Assembly (NCBI GenBank): GCA_030220185.1
Contig: JASPKZ010007284.1
Location: forward strand, 496,001 to 560,000
Reading direction: 5' to 3'
DNA length: 64,000 nucleotides
Source of the DNA: Diploptera punctata
Taxonomy: Eukaryota; Arthropoda; Insecta; Blattodea; Blaberidae
Below, in pieces: positions 42,126-53,054 of the stretch (position 1 is its first letter; every line of letters starts with the position of its first letter). The notes under the pieces are model-generated. The model made no database searches, was not told the DNA's origin, and saw only the letters and a program-made list of their open reading frames with translations. Made by a program: the position numbers and the translations under genes.

Positions 42126-42530
42126 TATTCATAATGCTTTACTTGTAGCACACTAGAAGCAGTGCAAGATATGTTCTTTTTCTTTTACAGAAGTAAACAT
42201 TATTAATAAGTAGTGTCGCATGGGTTAGTGTTTATGATGACACTGCTCTGGTAGCCAGGTGGTCATACACATGACACTATAGGTATCACTTTAGGTCAGG
42301 AGGGAATGAAGAAATTTAGATGAAAATTAAAATAAAGGAGGACCACTTCACCATTAATGAAGAATAAATATATTTTGAATAATTTTCACTTGAGATTGTT
42401 CTACTTTGCACATTGAATTTTGTGTTTGGATACTTGAAATATGTGCAACTGTAGATATGTGTGATACGTGACGTAGCACTTTATCTTGAATTATGAATCT
42501 TGATGATACAAATGAGGTTATGCCAATGAC

Positions 42531-42882
42531 CTCACCGCTGTGGTCTCGAGGTAGCGTGCTGCCTTGTCATGCAGCGTGCCCGGGTTGGGGCAAGTTTCCT
42601 GGGTGAGATTTTTTCGGGGTTTTCCTCACCTGTAAGGTAAATGTTGGAACACCATCTGGCCCTCATCATCATCAACATCATATTCACCCAATTAGCTTAG
42701 CTAAGTTTAGTTTTAAGATTTCTCCTGGTGCATCATTACCATCATCATCAACTCTCATATCATCGGGCAAAGTAACCCTGCCTTCCAGGCGCCCCATCCT
42801 CAGAAATGGGTTACAAGTATGCCATGCCAGGAGAGAACACCAGAAATGTCGAAATGACAACCTGAGGCATTTGAAAAAAAAA
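42531..42882 (+). mobile_element. hybrid SINE A/I
   Basis: Starts as family A (CACCGCTGTGGTCTCGAGG, CTCACCTGTAAGG) and from about 42710 continues as family I tail (TCTCCTGGTGCATCATTACC, AGAAATGTCGAAATGACAAC) with an A-rich end. The same junction type occurs at 60152 and 61331. Confidence 0.7.
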
Positions 42883-42884
42883 AT

Positions 42885-43935
42885 AATCGATTTGGTTTCC
42901 GAATGTCGAGTAGATGATTGATGTTGAATAATGATATGAGGTGCAGATGTAGATATTAGAATCTAACATTCAGATCTAATGCAGGTGATGCATTAGATAG
43001 TTTTGTTAATGAGGAACTCCCTGATGCACGAATTTATACATTATGCATAATGATATAGCACTAATTTGATATTGGAGAATTGAGCTCCAGACCCATTGTG
43101 GTGTAGGACTACTAACCGGCACAAATGCTAAATGAAGAGTGAAGTCTCCAGCCACGCTATAATAGCTGGTGGAGTGGGAGGGAGGAGCCAACAAAACCAA
43201 CATTGGTATCCCTGTAACAACACCTCTAAGAAGAGGGGAAGGTTAGCAGCGAATTAAATGCTGCTGTGATGTCATTTGCAATGACTGTGATTGGTTGTCA
43301 ATTACATCATCTTATGTAGATGAATAATGTTACCAGCATACTTAATTTGGCTAACATGACAATATATGATGTCAAATAGTAAATCCCCGATTTATAAAAC
43401 TGACAGGATGCAGGTTTATGTAATGTGAATAATAATGATATGTGGCCCGACATACAGATGCCTAAGTTCCATGCATGGCAGAATTATGAATACAAAAATA
43501 AGATTTACGTATTTCAACAAATAATAAAAATGAAAGAAATGAAAGACGCATAATTTGCATCAACAGGTGGAGTTGTACAGAATGTATCAGATGGGTACAG
43601 TATAAGTCTAAAACATGGGAACTTCACACGTGTCAGAACACTAGGATATCATGGAAATGGAAACAGCATAACTCTCTTCAAGAACTTTATCATGGAGAAT
43701 TGCCACACAAGTTTTTATGCTAACATAGTAATATATGTATAATTCACCATGTCTTTACCACCATCAATTAGTTTAATGTCATAGTGATTCAGACTTTGTT
43801 CCTAGAATGACAGTAACTCTAACATACAACATATAAAATAGTACTGTATTATTTATTAAATCTGAGACCAATTAAATTGAAAATGGATAATAAATTGTAA
43901 GCCATGAATGAAATTTGAGCCAAATTAGTTGGAAA
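42885..43935. other. unassigned stretch
   Basis: No gene or repeat recognised. Confidence 0.4.
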
Positions 43936-43939
43936 TGAA

Positions 43940-44405
43940 TAATAAATTCTACTTATATTTGAAGACTGAGGTTTGAACCCAGGACCTTTGGCATTCTATG
44001 CCAATGCTCTACCAGTTGAGCTACCTGAGCACACCAATCGAAACGCATATTTTTCTCTTACACATTGATAATTCCCGAGTGCCAAATGCTATGAACTGTC
44101 GCTCGATCATGCAAATAGCAGCTTCTTTCTTAAGAAGACTTTTATTTGGAATTTAAACACCACTTTATAAAGCCAGTAAGGCTTCTTTCAATGTGATCGA
44201 GCAACAGTTCATAGCATTTGGTGCTTCAAAATTAACATTGTATAAAAGAGAAAAATTTGTATTTAGATTGGAGTGCTCAGCTAGCTCAGTTGGTAGAGAA
44301 TTGGCATAGAAAGCCAAAGATCCTAGGTTTAAACCCCAGTCTGAGCATATATTTTTCTCTTCTAATATAATTTGCCCTTCATTGAGAAGTATTAAATTAA
44401 TAATA
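43940..44405. mobile_element. family F inverted pair: tRNA-like units at both ends
   Basis: A minus-strand tRNA-like unit (43975-44035, B box GGTTTGAACCCAGG) and a plus-strand one (44272-44345, CTAGCTCAGTTGGTAGAG) face outward. Between them the arms are inverted repeats: AGTGCCAAATGCTATGAACTG at 44078-44098 against CAGTTCATAGCATTTGGTGC at 44203-44222. The element is a 465-bp palindrome with pol III promoter sequences in both arms. Confidence 0.75.
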
Positions 44406-45037
44406 AAAACATCAAACAAATTCTACATTTAAAATTAATTTGGTCTAACTAGGTTAGTGTTTACAATGATGTTAATGGTGGCTTAAATCATACATTTACA
44501 ATTTTCTTGCTAATTGAAGGCTCATGTTTTCTGGAACTTTTTTGCTTCTGTTATGTTTTCTTAATTGTGTCATTTTGTTCTTTTTTATATACCTGACATA
44601 CAAACAGATTGACAATAAACTGTCTTCATTAAAGCCAATGTTTTCTGATGATCCATTTTTATAAATCTGTACTTTTTTCTCTAAGTTACAACTCTCCAGC
44701 TAAATGTTCTAGCTAAAATTATAATAATATTACTGGTACATAAAATTAGATTTTTTATTTTTATCTTCCTCAAAACAAAATTCTATTAATCTGTTATTTT
44801 GTCCTTATTATCCATGCTCCAACACACAATTCTGACCATTAATCTGAGATTATTATTATTATCCATGGTCCAAACACTCAATTCTGAATATTAATGTATA
44901 GATTGAAAAGAAAGCAACAGGTTAAATTCCAGTTTTACTAGATGCAAGCCTCAAATATGTCAGTGATATAAGAAAGTATATAAGTGTGTCTATAAAATAT
45001 CATTGTTAATTATATCAGTAATAATAATTGTATTACT

Positions 45038-45220
45038 TAAACTATTGTAGGAAATATCACAATGAGGTTTAATATAAAATTTAAAATAAAATTCTTTACA
45101 CTCACCTCATATCTTGTCTTCTATTTAGACTGGTTTCATAATCTTGGTGGTTACATCTTCAGTAGTTACACGACCGATGTTTTGTGTGAGGTATAAAGAA
45201 TTTTATTTTATTTTGAATTG
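45038..45220. mobile_element. PLE, asymmetric palindrome with 13-bp target-site duplication
   Basis: A 183-bp insertion between TAATTGTATTACT at 45025-45037 and 45221-45233. The left extension GGAAATATCACAATGAGG shows a minus-strand 3' end. The right arm is only AGGTATAAAGAATTTTATTT. Confidence 0.85.
45122..45168 (-). ncRNA. hammerhead ribozyme-like motif
   Basis: Minus strand: CTGAAGA, T, 4-pair stem II GTAA/TTAT, GAAA, ACCAGT, C at the cleavage position. The core is complete but stems are short. Confidence 0.55.
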
Positions 45221-45509
45221 TAATTGTATTACTACTGATCTAAATACATAACTCAGAACATTCATACTGTACATATTAAAAATAGTCAAGTAAATTGTAA
45301 AGATGAGGCTGTTAAAAAAGAATCAACTTTATTGTGAAACTTGAAGTGTTTTTGTCAGTTTTGATTCCTCTACTATCTGTATTATGTGAATCAAAGAAGA
45401 ATAGAACTTTGTGTATTCTGACATAAAATATATTTTTGTTTCCCATTTGAGAAATTTCTATAGAAAAAAACTGAATCAGAAATATACGCTTCATCTTATA
45501 ATATGAATT

Positions 45510-46000
45510 TTCTCATCTTGACAGAGTCTTGATACCATTTTCAACCAGATTTCAACTGTTTATGTTGAGGTTCTGATGTTATTTGATTTTCCATCCATCT
45601 GATGATATGTATATGAACTTGAGATCAAATCCTACTTACCAGAAACTTCCAAAACTCATAACTCTATTCCCCAAACAGGAAAATAGAAAAGTCAGCATTA
45701 GTTTCACATTTTTTGGACAGAAATTCATACACGTTATCAGATCACCAGATTATTAAATAATTAGAAAAATCAACAAAATACACAGTATGGTGAAAGAATC
45801 TCCATTCAAAAGAACAAGAATAGAGTTATTAGTTTGAATTTCCTGGCAAACAGAATTTGATTTCAAATTCATCTATCCACTATCAGAATGGCATAAACCA
45901 GATGACTTCATAATCCCAACACAAACATCCAAAATCTAGAGGATAATGAGGATGCTGGTCACTGAAACATGTCCAGATGAGAAAATCACCTTATGAGGTT
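45510..46000. mobile_element. decayed PLE remnant
   Basis: Broken frames on the plus strand resemble the PLE ORF end (SAL...HFLDRNSYT and KYTVW near 45780), with GAGGATGCTGGTCACTGAAA and ACATGT at 45946-45975 as a ribozyme remnant. Heavily mutated. Confidence 0.45.
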
Positions 46001-46235
46001 GAGATCACGGGTATACATTGGCAATGTCTTATCTCAAAGCATTTGATCTAGTGAAGAAGGAAGCAGAGGTAGCAGTTTGATCTTGTGCCAAATTGCATGT
46101 TTATTTTCTATTTGAACACATGTCAAGTTGGTGCTATAATTTCATTAATGCTATATTAACAACCTTTTTTTTATTTTTACTTCCAGGCTTAGAATGTACA
46201 TATACATCTTGCTGCACCCAAATTTATAATTTTTT

Positions 46236-46334
46236 TTCTGGTCGGGACAGGCTCCTGGTTGAGGTTTTATTCGGAGTTTTTCCTCACTTGTAAGACAAAT
46301 GTCAGGAAGCTTAGGGCTCAACGGTCCCTAAAAA
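46236..46334 (+). mobile_element. SINE family A, head fragment
   Basis: GTCGGGACAGGCTCCTGG to AACGGTCCCTAAAAATT, then abruptly joined to the gag-like sequence. Confidence 0.7.
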
Positions 46335-46336
46335 TT

Positions 46337-47440
46337 GAATGTAATCTAAATAAAATCAGGGTAGAACAAAATATAATAGATTTGAAAGATAAACATGATA
46401 GTGAAATTAAACAAGTAGATGACAAAGTAAATTATGTAATTAAATCAATCGTACAAATTGATGATGCATGTAAAAATAGCTTCATAAATTTAGGAAGTAC
46501 AGTTCAAAATTTAGGAAGTACAGTTCAAAATTTAGCAAGTACAGTTGAAAATTTAGGAAGTACAGTTAAAAATTTGGGAAGTACAATTGAAAATTTAGAA
46601 AGTAAAGTTGAAAAAGAAATAAATAATTCAAAAAGTGAAGTAGTTAAAATAGAATAAGTAGTTAATGAAAAGATGGAAAATTTGATTGAAAAAGTTACAG
46701 ATTTAGAAAATAAATGTAAATTAATTTTGAATAAAAATAAAGAGTCAACTAGTGCGAGTGAAAATAAGTTTGACAAATCAAAAGAATGTAGTATGGACAG
46801 TCAATCTCAACATTTTGTGGAAAATTCTAAAATTCCGGCAAATTTATTGTCAGAAATAAATTTACCATGTTTTTCAGATCACTCTAGCCAAAGTCCTCTT
46901 GATTTCATAACTGAGTTGGAGGAATATTTTCAATTAAAATCCATTAGCGATAATTATAAAATGATGTTTGTGAAAAGGTCATTAAAAGATTCGGCTGAAT
47001 CTTGGTTTAAAATAGCATGTCATGACTCAATGGATTATAATACATTTAAAAGTGCTTTTATGAATTATTACTATTGGGGTCATGAAAGACAAAATAAAGC
47101 CAGGTTAGAGATTACCAGTGGTAAATATAACCCTAAAATAGATCATAGTTACCTTGGGTATTTTCTAGAAAAAGCAAGGATGGCTGCACTTCTCCAACCA
47201 CTCTATTGATGAAAAATCTTTATTGTCTTTAATATCCCATCATTACCCAGAAGAAATTAAATATCACTTGATTATTGCTAGACCTCAAAACATTTCAGAC
47301 ATGTTAGAGTTGTTATCCTTATTAGATAACAAAATGGAGGTTGAGGTCAGAAACAAGGGAGCTAACTGGAATGGACAAGAAAATTCCAACAAAAATTTTC
47401 TTGGGGTAGGGGCAGGGAATAATGAAAAGAATTACTTCTT
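46337..47440 (+). pseudogene. LTR-retrotransposon gag-like pseudogene
   Basis: Three open segments: to 46657, 46673-47209 and 47223-47447. The first two share a frame and are separated by one stop at 46655-46657; the third is shifted by a frameshift near 47205. The N-terminal part has a predicted coiled coil, with seven-residue repeats of the GSTVQNL type at about 46490-46615. The second segment carries the retrotransposon-gag pattern LP-F-D-S-QSPLDFI-ELE-YF, then SWF and a YWGHERQNKARLEI segment, typical of capsid-like Gag of Ty3/Gypsy-type elements. No protease, RT or LTR is visible. The right end runs straight into a PLE 3' end. Confidence 0.6.
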
Positions 47441-47449
47441 CACATAATA

Positions 47450-47785
47450 TAAATTCGGACACTAAATTATTAAAACAGTTAGAAAATACAAAAGAGCTGA
47501 CTATTTGGGAAAAAATCTATATTCAGAAGAACAAAAACAGAGTTATGAATTTTGAAATACCGACGGAGCGTGACCTTGTTTGGAGGTTCTTTGGCCAACC
47601 ACAGGATGGAGCTGACATCCAATCTAACCAGTCTGGACAAGCTGACAATAAAACAGAATTGTTTTGAAACATGTCCAAGAACAAATCAACATTAATATTG
47701 AGTTAAGATGATCAGACTGAAAATAATATAATTAAAATAAGCTCAAAATATCACTTCCTAAAATGAAATATTAATGTTAAATTCT
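47450..47785 (+). pseudogene. PLE 3' end (ORF terminus, ribozyme, extension)
   Basis: The frame to 47667 reads KLLKQLENTKELTIWEKIYI, then MNFEIPTERDLVWRFFGQPQ and DGADI, the C-terminal end of the PLE endonuclease protein. It shows the natural order in the element: ORF, then ribozyme (47636-47690), then TATTGAGTTAAGATG, then CTCAAAATATCACTTCC. This copy is single, without an inverted partner. Confidence 0.75.
47636..47690 (+). ncRNA. hammerhead-like motif, one core change
   Basis: CTGACAA (G8 changed), T, 7-bp stem II AAAACAG/TTGTTTT with one mismatch, GAAA, palindromic ACATGT, C at the cleavage position. It overlaps the last codons of the ORF. Confidence 0.55.
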
Positions 47786-47842
47786 AACTCTATAATTAAT
47801 TGTTTATAATTTATTTATTATAATAATGATTTTATTTTCTGT

Positions 47843-48130
47843 GTGACAGGACAGGCCTAGAAGGTCCTTGGTCTAACATCCACATGTGTAGTTTCCAGAT
47901 GTGCACATTTATCCAGTCAGCTTAGTGGTGACATGTGGCCAGCATGTCAAGTACTCCAGCTGTTATCGTTGGTTTTCTCAACCTGGAGCTACTACTAATT
48001 GTAGCTATCCAAATTCTTCATGATGCTGAGTGGGCACTGGTCCTGTAATGGCCAATTCCATGAGAAAATTTCTTCTCTCATGGGACTTGAACCAGAGCAT
48101 GTCCCATAGCTGTGTGTCAAGGAATGATAC
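47843..48130 (-). mobile_element. SINE family E
   Basis: Reversed copy with CATGCTGGCCACATGTC, GTGCCCACTCAGCATC and the B box-proximal GGTTCAAGTCCCATGAG. Confidence 0.7.
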
Positions 48131-48755
48131 TTTAGATGACTCAGTTATGACTGGACATTTATTTTAATAATATAATGTTCATTGTTTCAAGCTTTGTCAT
48201 TAAATCAAATGCAAGAGACTTAAGCTTGGACAATTGATGAGAATTGAACATAAATGGATTGGAACCATATTGGAAAACTGACAAGTTCCTACTTGAGTGC
48301 TAAATGCCTACTATCTCTTTAATTTTTGTGGTGAGGTGTATATTTCTACTTCAGCTTTTATTCATTTTTTGAACAATGTAAATAGTATATTGTACTTGCT
48401 ATACTCATGTTAATTATTAAGATCGGTTAGAGAAAAATATCAATGGCGATGAAAATTCTCAATGAAAGAAAAAAAAAAAGTACTTGCTGATCTTGTTGTT
48501 GTGAATCAAAAGTTGACATTCCAACACCTAACCTAAATATATGAGGATCTAGAACCAAAAGTGCACTTTTCCTCTTTGGCCTCTACATGCTCCATATAAT
48601 TTCAATGGATGCTTATCGATTGATGGGAGAGTATTATTGAACAGTAGTATTGAATGTGCTTGAGCAATTAGAAATAAAATAGAGGTACATATATGTAATT
48701 ATAATAAAAAATATTGTACTACATACATTTTATACCACAGGATGTATATCGTCGG
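48130..48755. other. unassigned stretch
   Basis: Contains an A-rich run near 48468. Nothing else recognised. Confidence 0.4.
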
Positions 48756-49467
48756 ATGGTAATCAAAACCTCGTAACTCCATAATTTAAAAAAAATAAGG
48801 AGAAATAAGGAACCTTATAACTGGTTTGTTTTTTAAATTAAGTCAAAATATATTCCAAGTTCCTAGGAACATGTCCCTATGTTTGAGCCTTTGGCATGGG
48901 TTCCCTGAAGTAGTCCCACCCTGGAGAACCGAATGGGGGACTATTTGACCTCTGGAAAATTTTACCCCAGTTGAACCCATGTCCGCATTTCTTGACAGTT
49001 GTATTTTTACGGTGAAAGAGGGCCACTCTTTCGACCAAGGTATTTTTTTTGTCTGGCTTATCACCTTCGAACAGTCCAGCATGGGTAACCCTATTGGCAG
49101 CAATGCTACCGCCGGCATAGCTCTTGGGATGACACTACCACGACAAGGTAAAGATACCATGGAGGGAATTCAAAATATATTACATTTTTAAATTAGTTTC
49201 TGAAAAGTGTTATGCCGGAATGCAAGTTCTTTGGCCTGAGATTAGAGCAGACAAACACCTTGCTATTCCTCCCCACCAGAGTTGTGAGTTTTTGGGCCTG
49301 AGGTTAATAGCTGAGAAATGCATGTTTTTGTAGTTGTTAATAGATGGCAGCAAAATCATCTTGGAGTTATAAGACTTTAATAGCATGCAAATTATGCCTT
49401 TGCTGATTGAATAATGCAAAAATCCAGATTTTACTCTTGAATGGAGTTACGAGGTTTTGATTACTGG
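48756..49467. mobile_element. DNA transposon with 24-bp terminal inverted repeats
   Basis: GTAATCAAAACCTCGTAACTC at 48760 and GAGTTACGAGGTTTTGATTAC at about 49445-49465 are inverted. The interior has open frames of 105 codons (minus, 48843-49160) and 70 codons (plus) with no recognisable domain, but GC content is higher than around it. Probably a non-autonomous element. Confidence 0.7.
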
Positions 49468-49832
49468 TCAACGGTATAATCAATTTAGAGAAAAGTAAAC
49501 ATGGCATAAACCAGTGTAATAATCATCATTGTCTTTTTTGAAAACTTGATTGATGTTAGGATAACCTTGATATAAAATTTAAGTTTAAAGTTTCTGAAGA
49601 AGACAATGATAATTACAATAGTTTGTGTTACTATTCCCTTTCTCCAAATAGACTCTAATATCTTATTCAAATAGATATGGTAATTGATATTGTCATTCGC
49701 AGGCTTGTGAGTTTGGGCTAGGTGGGGACTGTTATAAATTGGCTTGTTCTCAAGGGTTAATTACCTGGATTAATTATTAAGGACAAGGAATTTATAATGA
49801 TTGTACAGAAGAGGAATTTTGAGCATTAATTA

Positions 49833-50556
49833 TCATAAGTAATGCCACGAGTGATTTCCAATTTATCTAGAGAATTTGGAAATCAAGAGTGGCATTTGTT
49901 AGGACTATTTAACGAATAAAATTAAGCTGTTTACTCACAAATCATTATTTAACTATAATTATTTTAAAATATTTATATATTTAATGTAAACGGCGATGTT
50001 TGAAAACAAATGAGAAATGATTGGTACACTTCATTTGCTTCTTTTGTTCATCACTGCAACCAGATAATTATTTGTTGCCAAAGGATCACAATATTGTAAG
50101 AATGCACTCTAGTGGAGAAATTTATAACCAACATTATATGTATTAATGAATTTCTGATGTCCTATGATGTAAATATGTCTATTATATTTTTCTGCAACGT
50201 TATTTCCTGGAAAACAATTTGTTTAAGAAAGTGTAAGCAGTGTTTTCTTTTTTTTGGTGGTATAATCAATTGTTACAAATGTTTTATATTATCTCCTGCA
50301 TGTGCTAATCTGCTGACATTCATACACTATATATCTATAATCTGGTAGCTGAATTTCTTAGAGAGTCAGTCACTGCAAAATATTGCTATGACCTATTCAG
50401 AATGTTAAAAAGGAGGAGCTTTCTTTAATATGATGAACTTCAGTTGATAAATTCGAGGCAAGACAGGACTGTGATTGGTTATAAATAAAAAATCATTGAA
50501 ATGTGATTGGTCATTGACTCCCATTGGGGCATGAGTTAAATAGTCTTAAATAAAAT
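49833..50556 (-). repeat. second copy of the hairpin-ended repeat, interrupted
   Basis: Reverse complement of 14535-14735. It starts with TAATGCCACGAGTGATTTCC / GGAAATCAAGAGTGGCATT, continues to 49973, then about 505 bp of unrelated sequence, then resumes at 50478 with CATTGAAATGTGATTGGTC. Confidence 0.65.
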
Positions 50557-50899
50557 AATGTAGCATGATTCAAGACACTGGTCCGTAAAACTGTCTTTTA
50601 TATATTTTATTGTAACTAGTAATAAATTTAATAACAGTACAATGTATCAGATTGGCAATGAAAACGCTCTATACTTATACAGTGTGTAACTAAATTCCCA
50701 TTACAGACTTTGAGGATGTGTAGTGGGGATCAAGACAGTTACGTTTAGCATAGGAACTCATGTACAGAAACATACCTTTTCCCCACTATACACACGCAAA
50801 ATACCATAACACATTTATTTAACTTTCACAGGGAAAAGAACACTATGAGGTTTAATTTAAGAATTAAATTAATGTTTTTATTACCTCATATCCTTTTTC

Positions 50900-50942
50900 T
50901 TCTAGACTGCATTTCGGAGCTATATCTCCATCATTAGTAGCC
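50900..50942 (-). ncRNA. hammerhead-like motif, two lesions
   Basis: Minus strand: CTAATGA (G5 to A), T, GGAG/CTCC, GAAATGCAGTC with one base lost from stem III. Confidence 0.5.
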
Positions 50943-51025
50943 TCTCGTTGACCGGTGTTATGTCATTTCTTGGCGGTTTTCTTCTTCCTTCTCAGAAGGA
51001 AAGACATAACACCGGTCAATGAGAG

Positions 51026-51072
51026 ACTACTGATGATGGAGATATAGCTCCGAAACTGCAGTCTAGAAGAAA
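51026..51072 (+). ncRNA. hammerhead ribozyme-like motif, intact
   Basis: Stem I CTA 51028-51030 with TAG 51065-51067; CTGATGA 51031-51037; T; stem II GGAG/CTCC 51039-51042 with 51049-51052; GAAA 51053-51056; palindromic ACTGCAGT 51056-51063; cleavage after C 51064. The most textbook-like copy in the window. Confidence 0.8.
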
Positions 51073-52274
51073 AAGGATATGAGGTGAGGTAATAAAAACA
51101 TTAATTTAATTCTTACCATAACACATATTCAACACTCCCACTTTTTTCAGCGCCAAAGACCCTGCAGGTTCTCCCAGCTTGACCCCGCTGTACTACTACC
51201 TGTAGGGTTACATGAAATTTCTGATTAATGATTACTTAGAGATATAGAGGAATTAAGATGAAATAATTGTTTCATTCATATACGAGACCTTTGTGGCATC
51301 CGAGGAAGACGTACTGGCATGGGTTATGGCTGCGGCAGATGTCTTCCTATTGTGTTGATATTGGTACCAATGCATAGTGCAGTTCAAAGCATTGCCAGTC
51401 AGTATGGAGCGTTGGTCAAACAAACACCGTGCGTTTATAATAGAAACATTTTTCAAATGTGGTGACAGTGTTGTACAGACATAGTGTTTGTTCTGGCAAC
51501 ATTTTAACATTGGTCAGAATGATCAAGTTCCATCTCAGAAGCCGATTACGAGATGGTTCAGCAGTTCAGAGCAACAGCATCTGCAGCAAACAATAAACCA
51601 CCTGGTAGGCTACATATGGTTCGCACCACGGGCCACATTGCACGAGTAAGAGCAGCTTTGGTAATGTCAACCGGCCACCGCATTCGCCCGATATATCGGC
51701 TTGTGATTTTTTTCTGTGGGGATTCCTAAAATCTAAAGTATATGCTAATAAGCCAACAACTTTTGAAGACTTGAAAAGCAACATTCACGCCAAAATCGAA
51801 ACCATAACAGGTGACATCTTTGTAAGGTTATGGAGAATGTGCATGTTCGTGCAGAAGATTACATTGCTGACAATGGTGGACACCTAAAGAATATAATTTA
51901 CAAAAAGTGACATGTAATAAATGATAGGATTTGTTCTTTTGAGCAATGTACATTAATAATATGTAGTTGTATTTCTTCATGCCAAAATAACATGTTTAAA
52001 ATGGGTCATTGCTTCTGCTGCAGGTTGTATAATGTCCATCCTATGCATAAGAGGATAGATTAAAAATAAATGTATAACTTATACTATATCCCTCTATATG
52101 CACCTCTTGAAATGCAATTAATTAACCTAAAAATAAGTCATTCATGGATATAAGCTACACTCTTAAAATTAGATGGTATAAATTAAAAAAATAAGTTTGG
52201 AACAAAAATAGTTCTCAGCTGGAGTAAGGGAATAAACATTATCGTAAAGATTGATATTTTTATTATTAATGTAA

Positions 52275-52590
52275 CACTTCTCACTGAAGGATAAATTATA
52301 TTTGAAGAGAATAATTTTCGCCCAGACCGAGACTCGAACTCGGGACCTTTGGCTTTCTAGGCCAATGCTCTACCATCTGAGCTATTGGGGCAAGTTCCGA
52401 TCTGGATGCAAATTTTTTCTCTTATGTACTTTGTAATTCCCAGCATCAAATGGTATGAAGCATTTGCTTCTATCTTTGCAAATGGCGGCTTCTTGGTTAA
52501 GAAGACATTTATCGGGAATTATCCCGGGTTCGAGTCTTGGTCTGGGCGAACATTTTTCTCCTCTTCAGATATAAATTATCATGAAGATTT
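52275..52590. mobile_element. family F element, inverted pair with partial right unit
   Basis: Minus-strand tRNA-like unit 52320-52395 (GAGACTCGAACTCGGGACC, TGCTCTACCATCTGAGCTA as read on plus) and, after TTCTTGGTTAAGAAGAC, a second plus-strand B box GGTTCGAGTCTTGG at 52528-52541 followed by the same TTTTTCTCC tail. Confidence 0.6.
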
Positions 52591-52676
52591 ATTTTAAATT
52601 GACATATTATAGAACTTCAATTTTAACACAATAATATAGGCAGAAATTAACTCGAATCTCAATTTGGAATTACCAA

Positions 52677-52864
52677 TATTTAATTTTAGGATATGATATT
52701 TTGAGGTTATTTTAATTATATTATTTTTGGTCTTATCATCTTACCTCAATATTAATGTTGATTTGTTCTTGAACATGCTGACGATAAAACAGAACTGTTT
52801 TGAAACGTGTTCAAGAACAAATCAACAATATTGAGGTAAGTTGATCAGACCAAAAATAATATAA
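52677..52864. mobile_element. PLE palindrome with 13-bp target-site duplication
   Basis: A 188-bp insertion between TTGGAATTACCAA at 52664-52676 and TTGGAACTACCAA at 52865-52877. The left extension GATATTTTGAGG gives a minus-strand 3' end. The right arm (AGAACAAATCAA..TATTGAGGTAAG) carries the ribozyme. Confidence 0.85.
52772..52818 (+). ncRNA. hammerhead ribozyme-like motif
   Basis: CTGACGA 52778-52784, T, perfect 7-bp stem II AAAACAG/CTGTTTT, GAAA 52802-52805, C-GT-G stem III, TT. Core intact; stem I is only TG/CA. Confidence 0.6.
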
Positions 52865-52889
52865 TTGGAACTACCAAGCTGTAGTACTA

Positions 52890-52950
52890 CCTAATAAGAT
52901 TAAATTAAATGCTTCATACCTCTCCTCATATCCAGTCTTCTGAGTCTAAT
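52890..52950 (-). mobile_element. single PLE arm fragment
   Basis: CATACCTCTCCTCATATCC followed by AGTCTTCTGA is the reverse complement of the terminal arm at 63060-63112. Confidence 0.5.
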
Positions 52951-53054
52951 GCTAATGCCTTTGTATGGAGTTGCCAATTCATGTTCACACTGCTGGGCCT
53001 GTCCCAAGCAATACAAGAAGATTATGATGATAGGAGAAAGCATGGGAAAGAGTT

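Larger units (their letters stand above)
50815..51113. mobile_element. PLE palindrome with 13-bp target-site duplication
   Basis: A 299-bp insertion between TACCATAACACAT at 50802-50814 and 51114-51126. Left extension AAAAGAACACTATGAGG; arms with ATTACCTCATATCCTTTTTC meet near 50985. Confidence 0.9.
50672..51990 (+). pseudogene. mariner-like transposon remnant, broken by a PLE
   Basis: The reading from ATG 51404 gives MERWSNKHRAFIIETFFKCG then DSVVQT and a stop, followed by TRWF and later RATGHIARVRAAL. After an internal deletion, SACDFFLWGFLKSKVYANKP and FEDLKSNIHAKIE follow. These are the N-terminal helix-turn-helix and the C-terminal DxxxxDFFLWG part of a mariner-like transposase found repeatedly in insects; the middle is lost. 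The leading non-coding part from about 50672 (ACAGTGTGTAACTAAATTCC) is separated from the rest by the PLE at 50815-51113. Confidence 0.7.
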
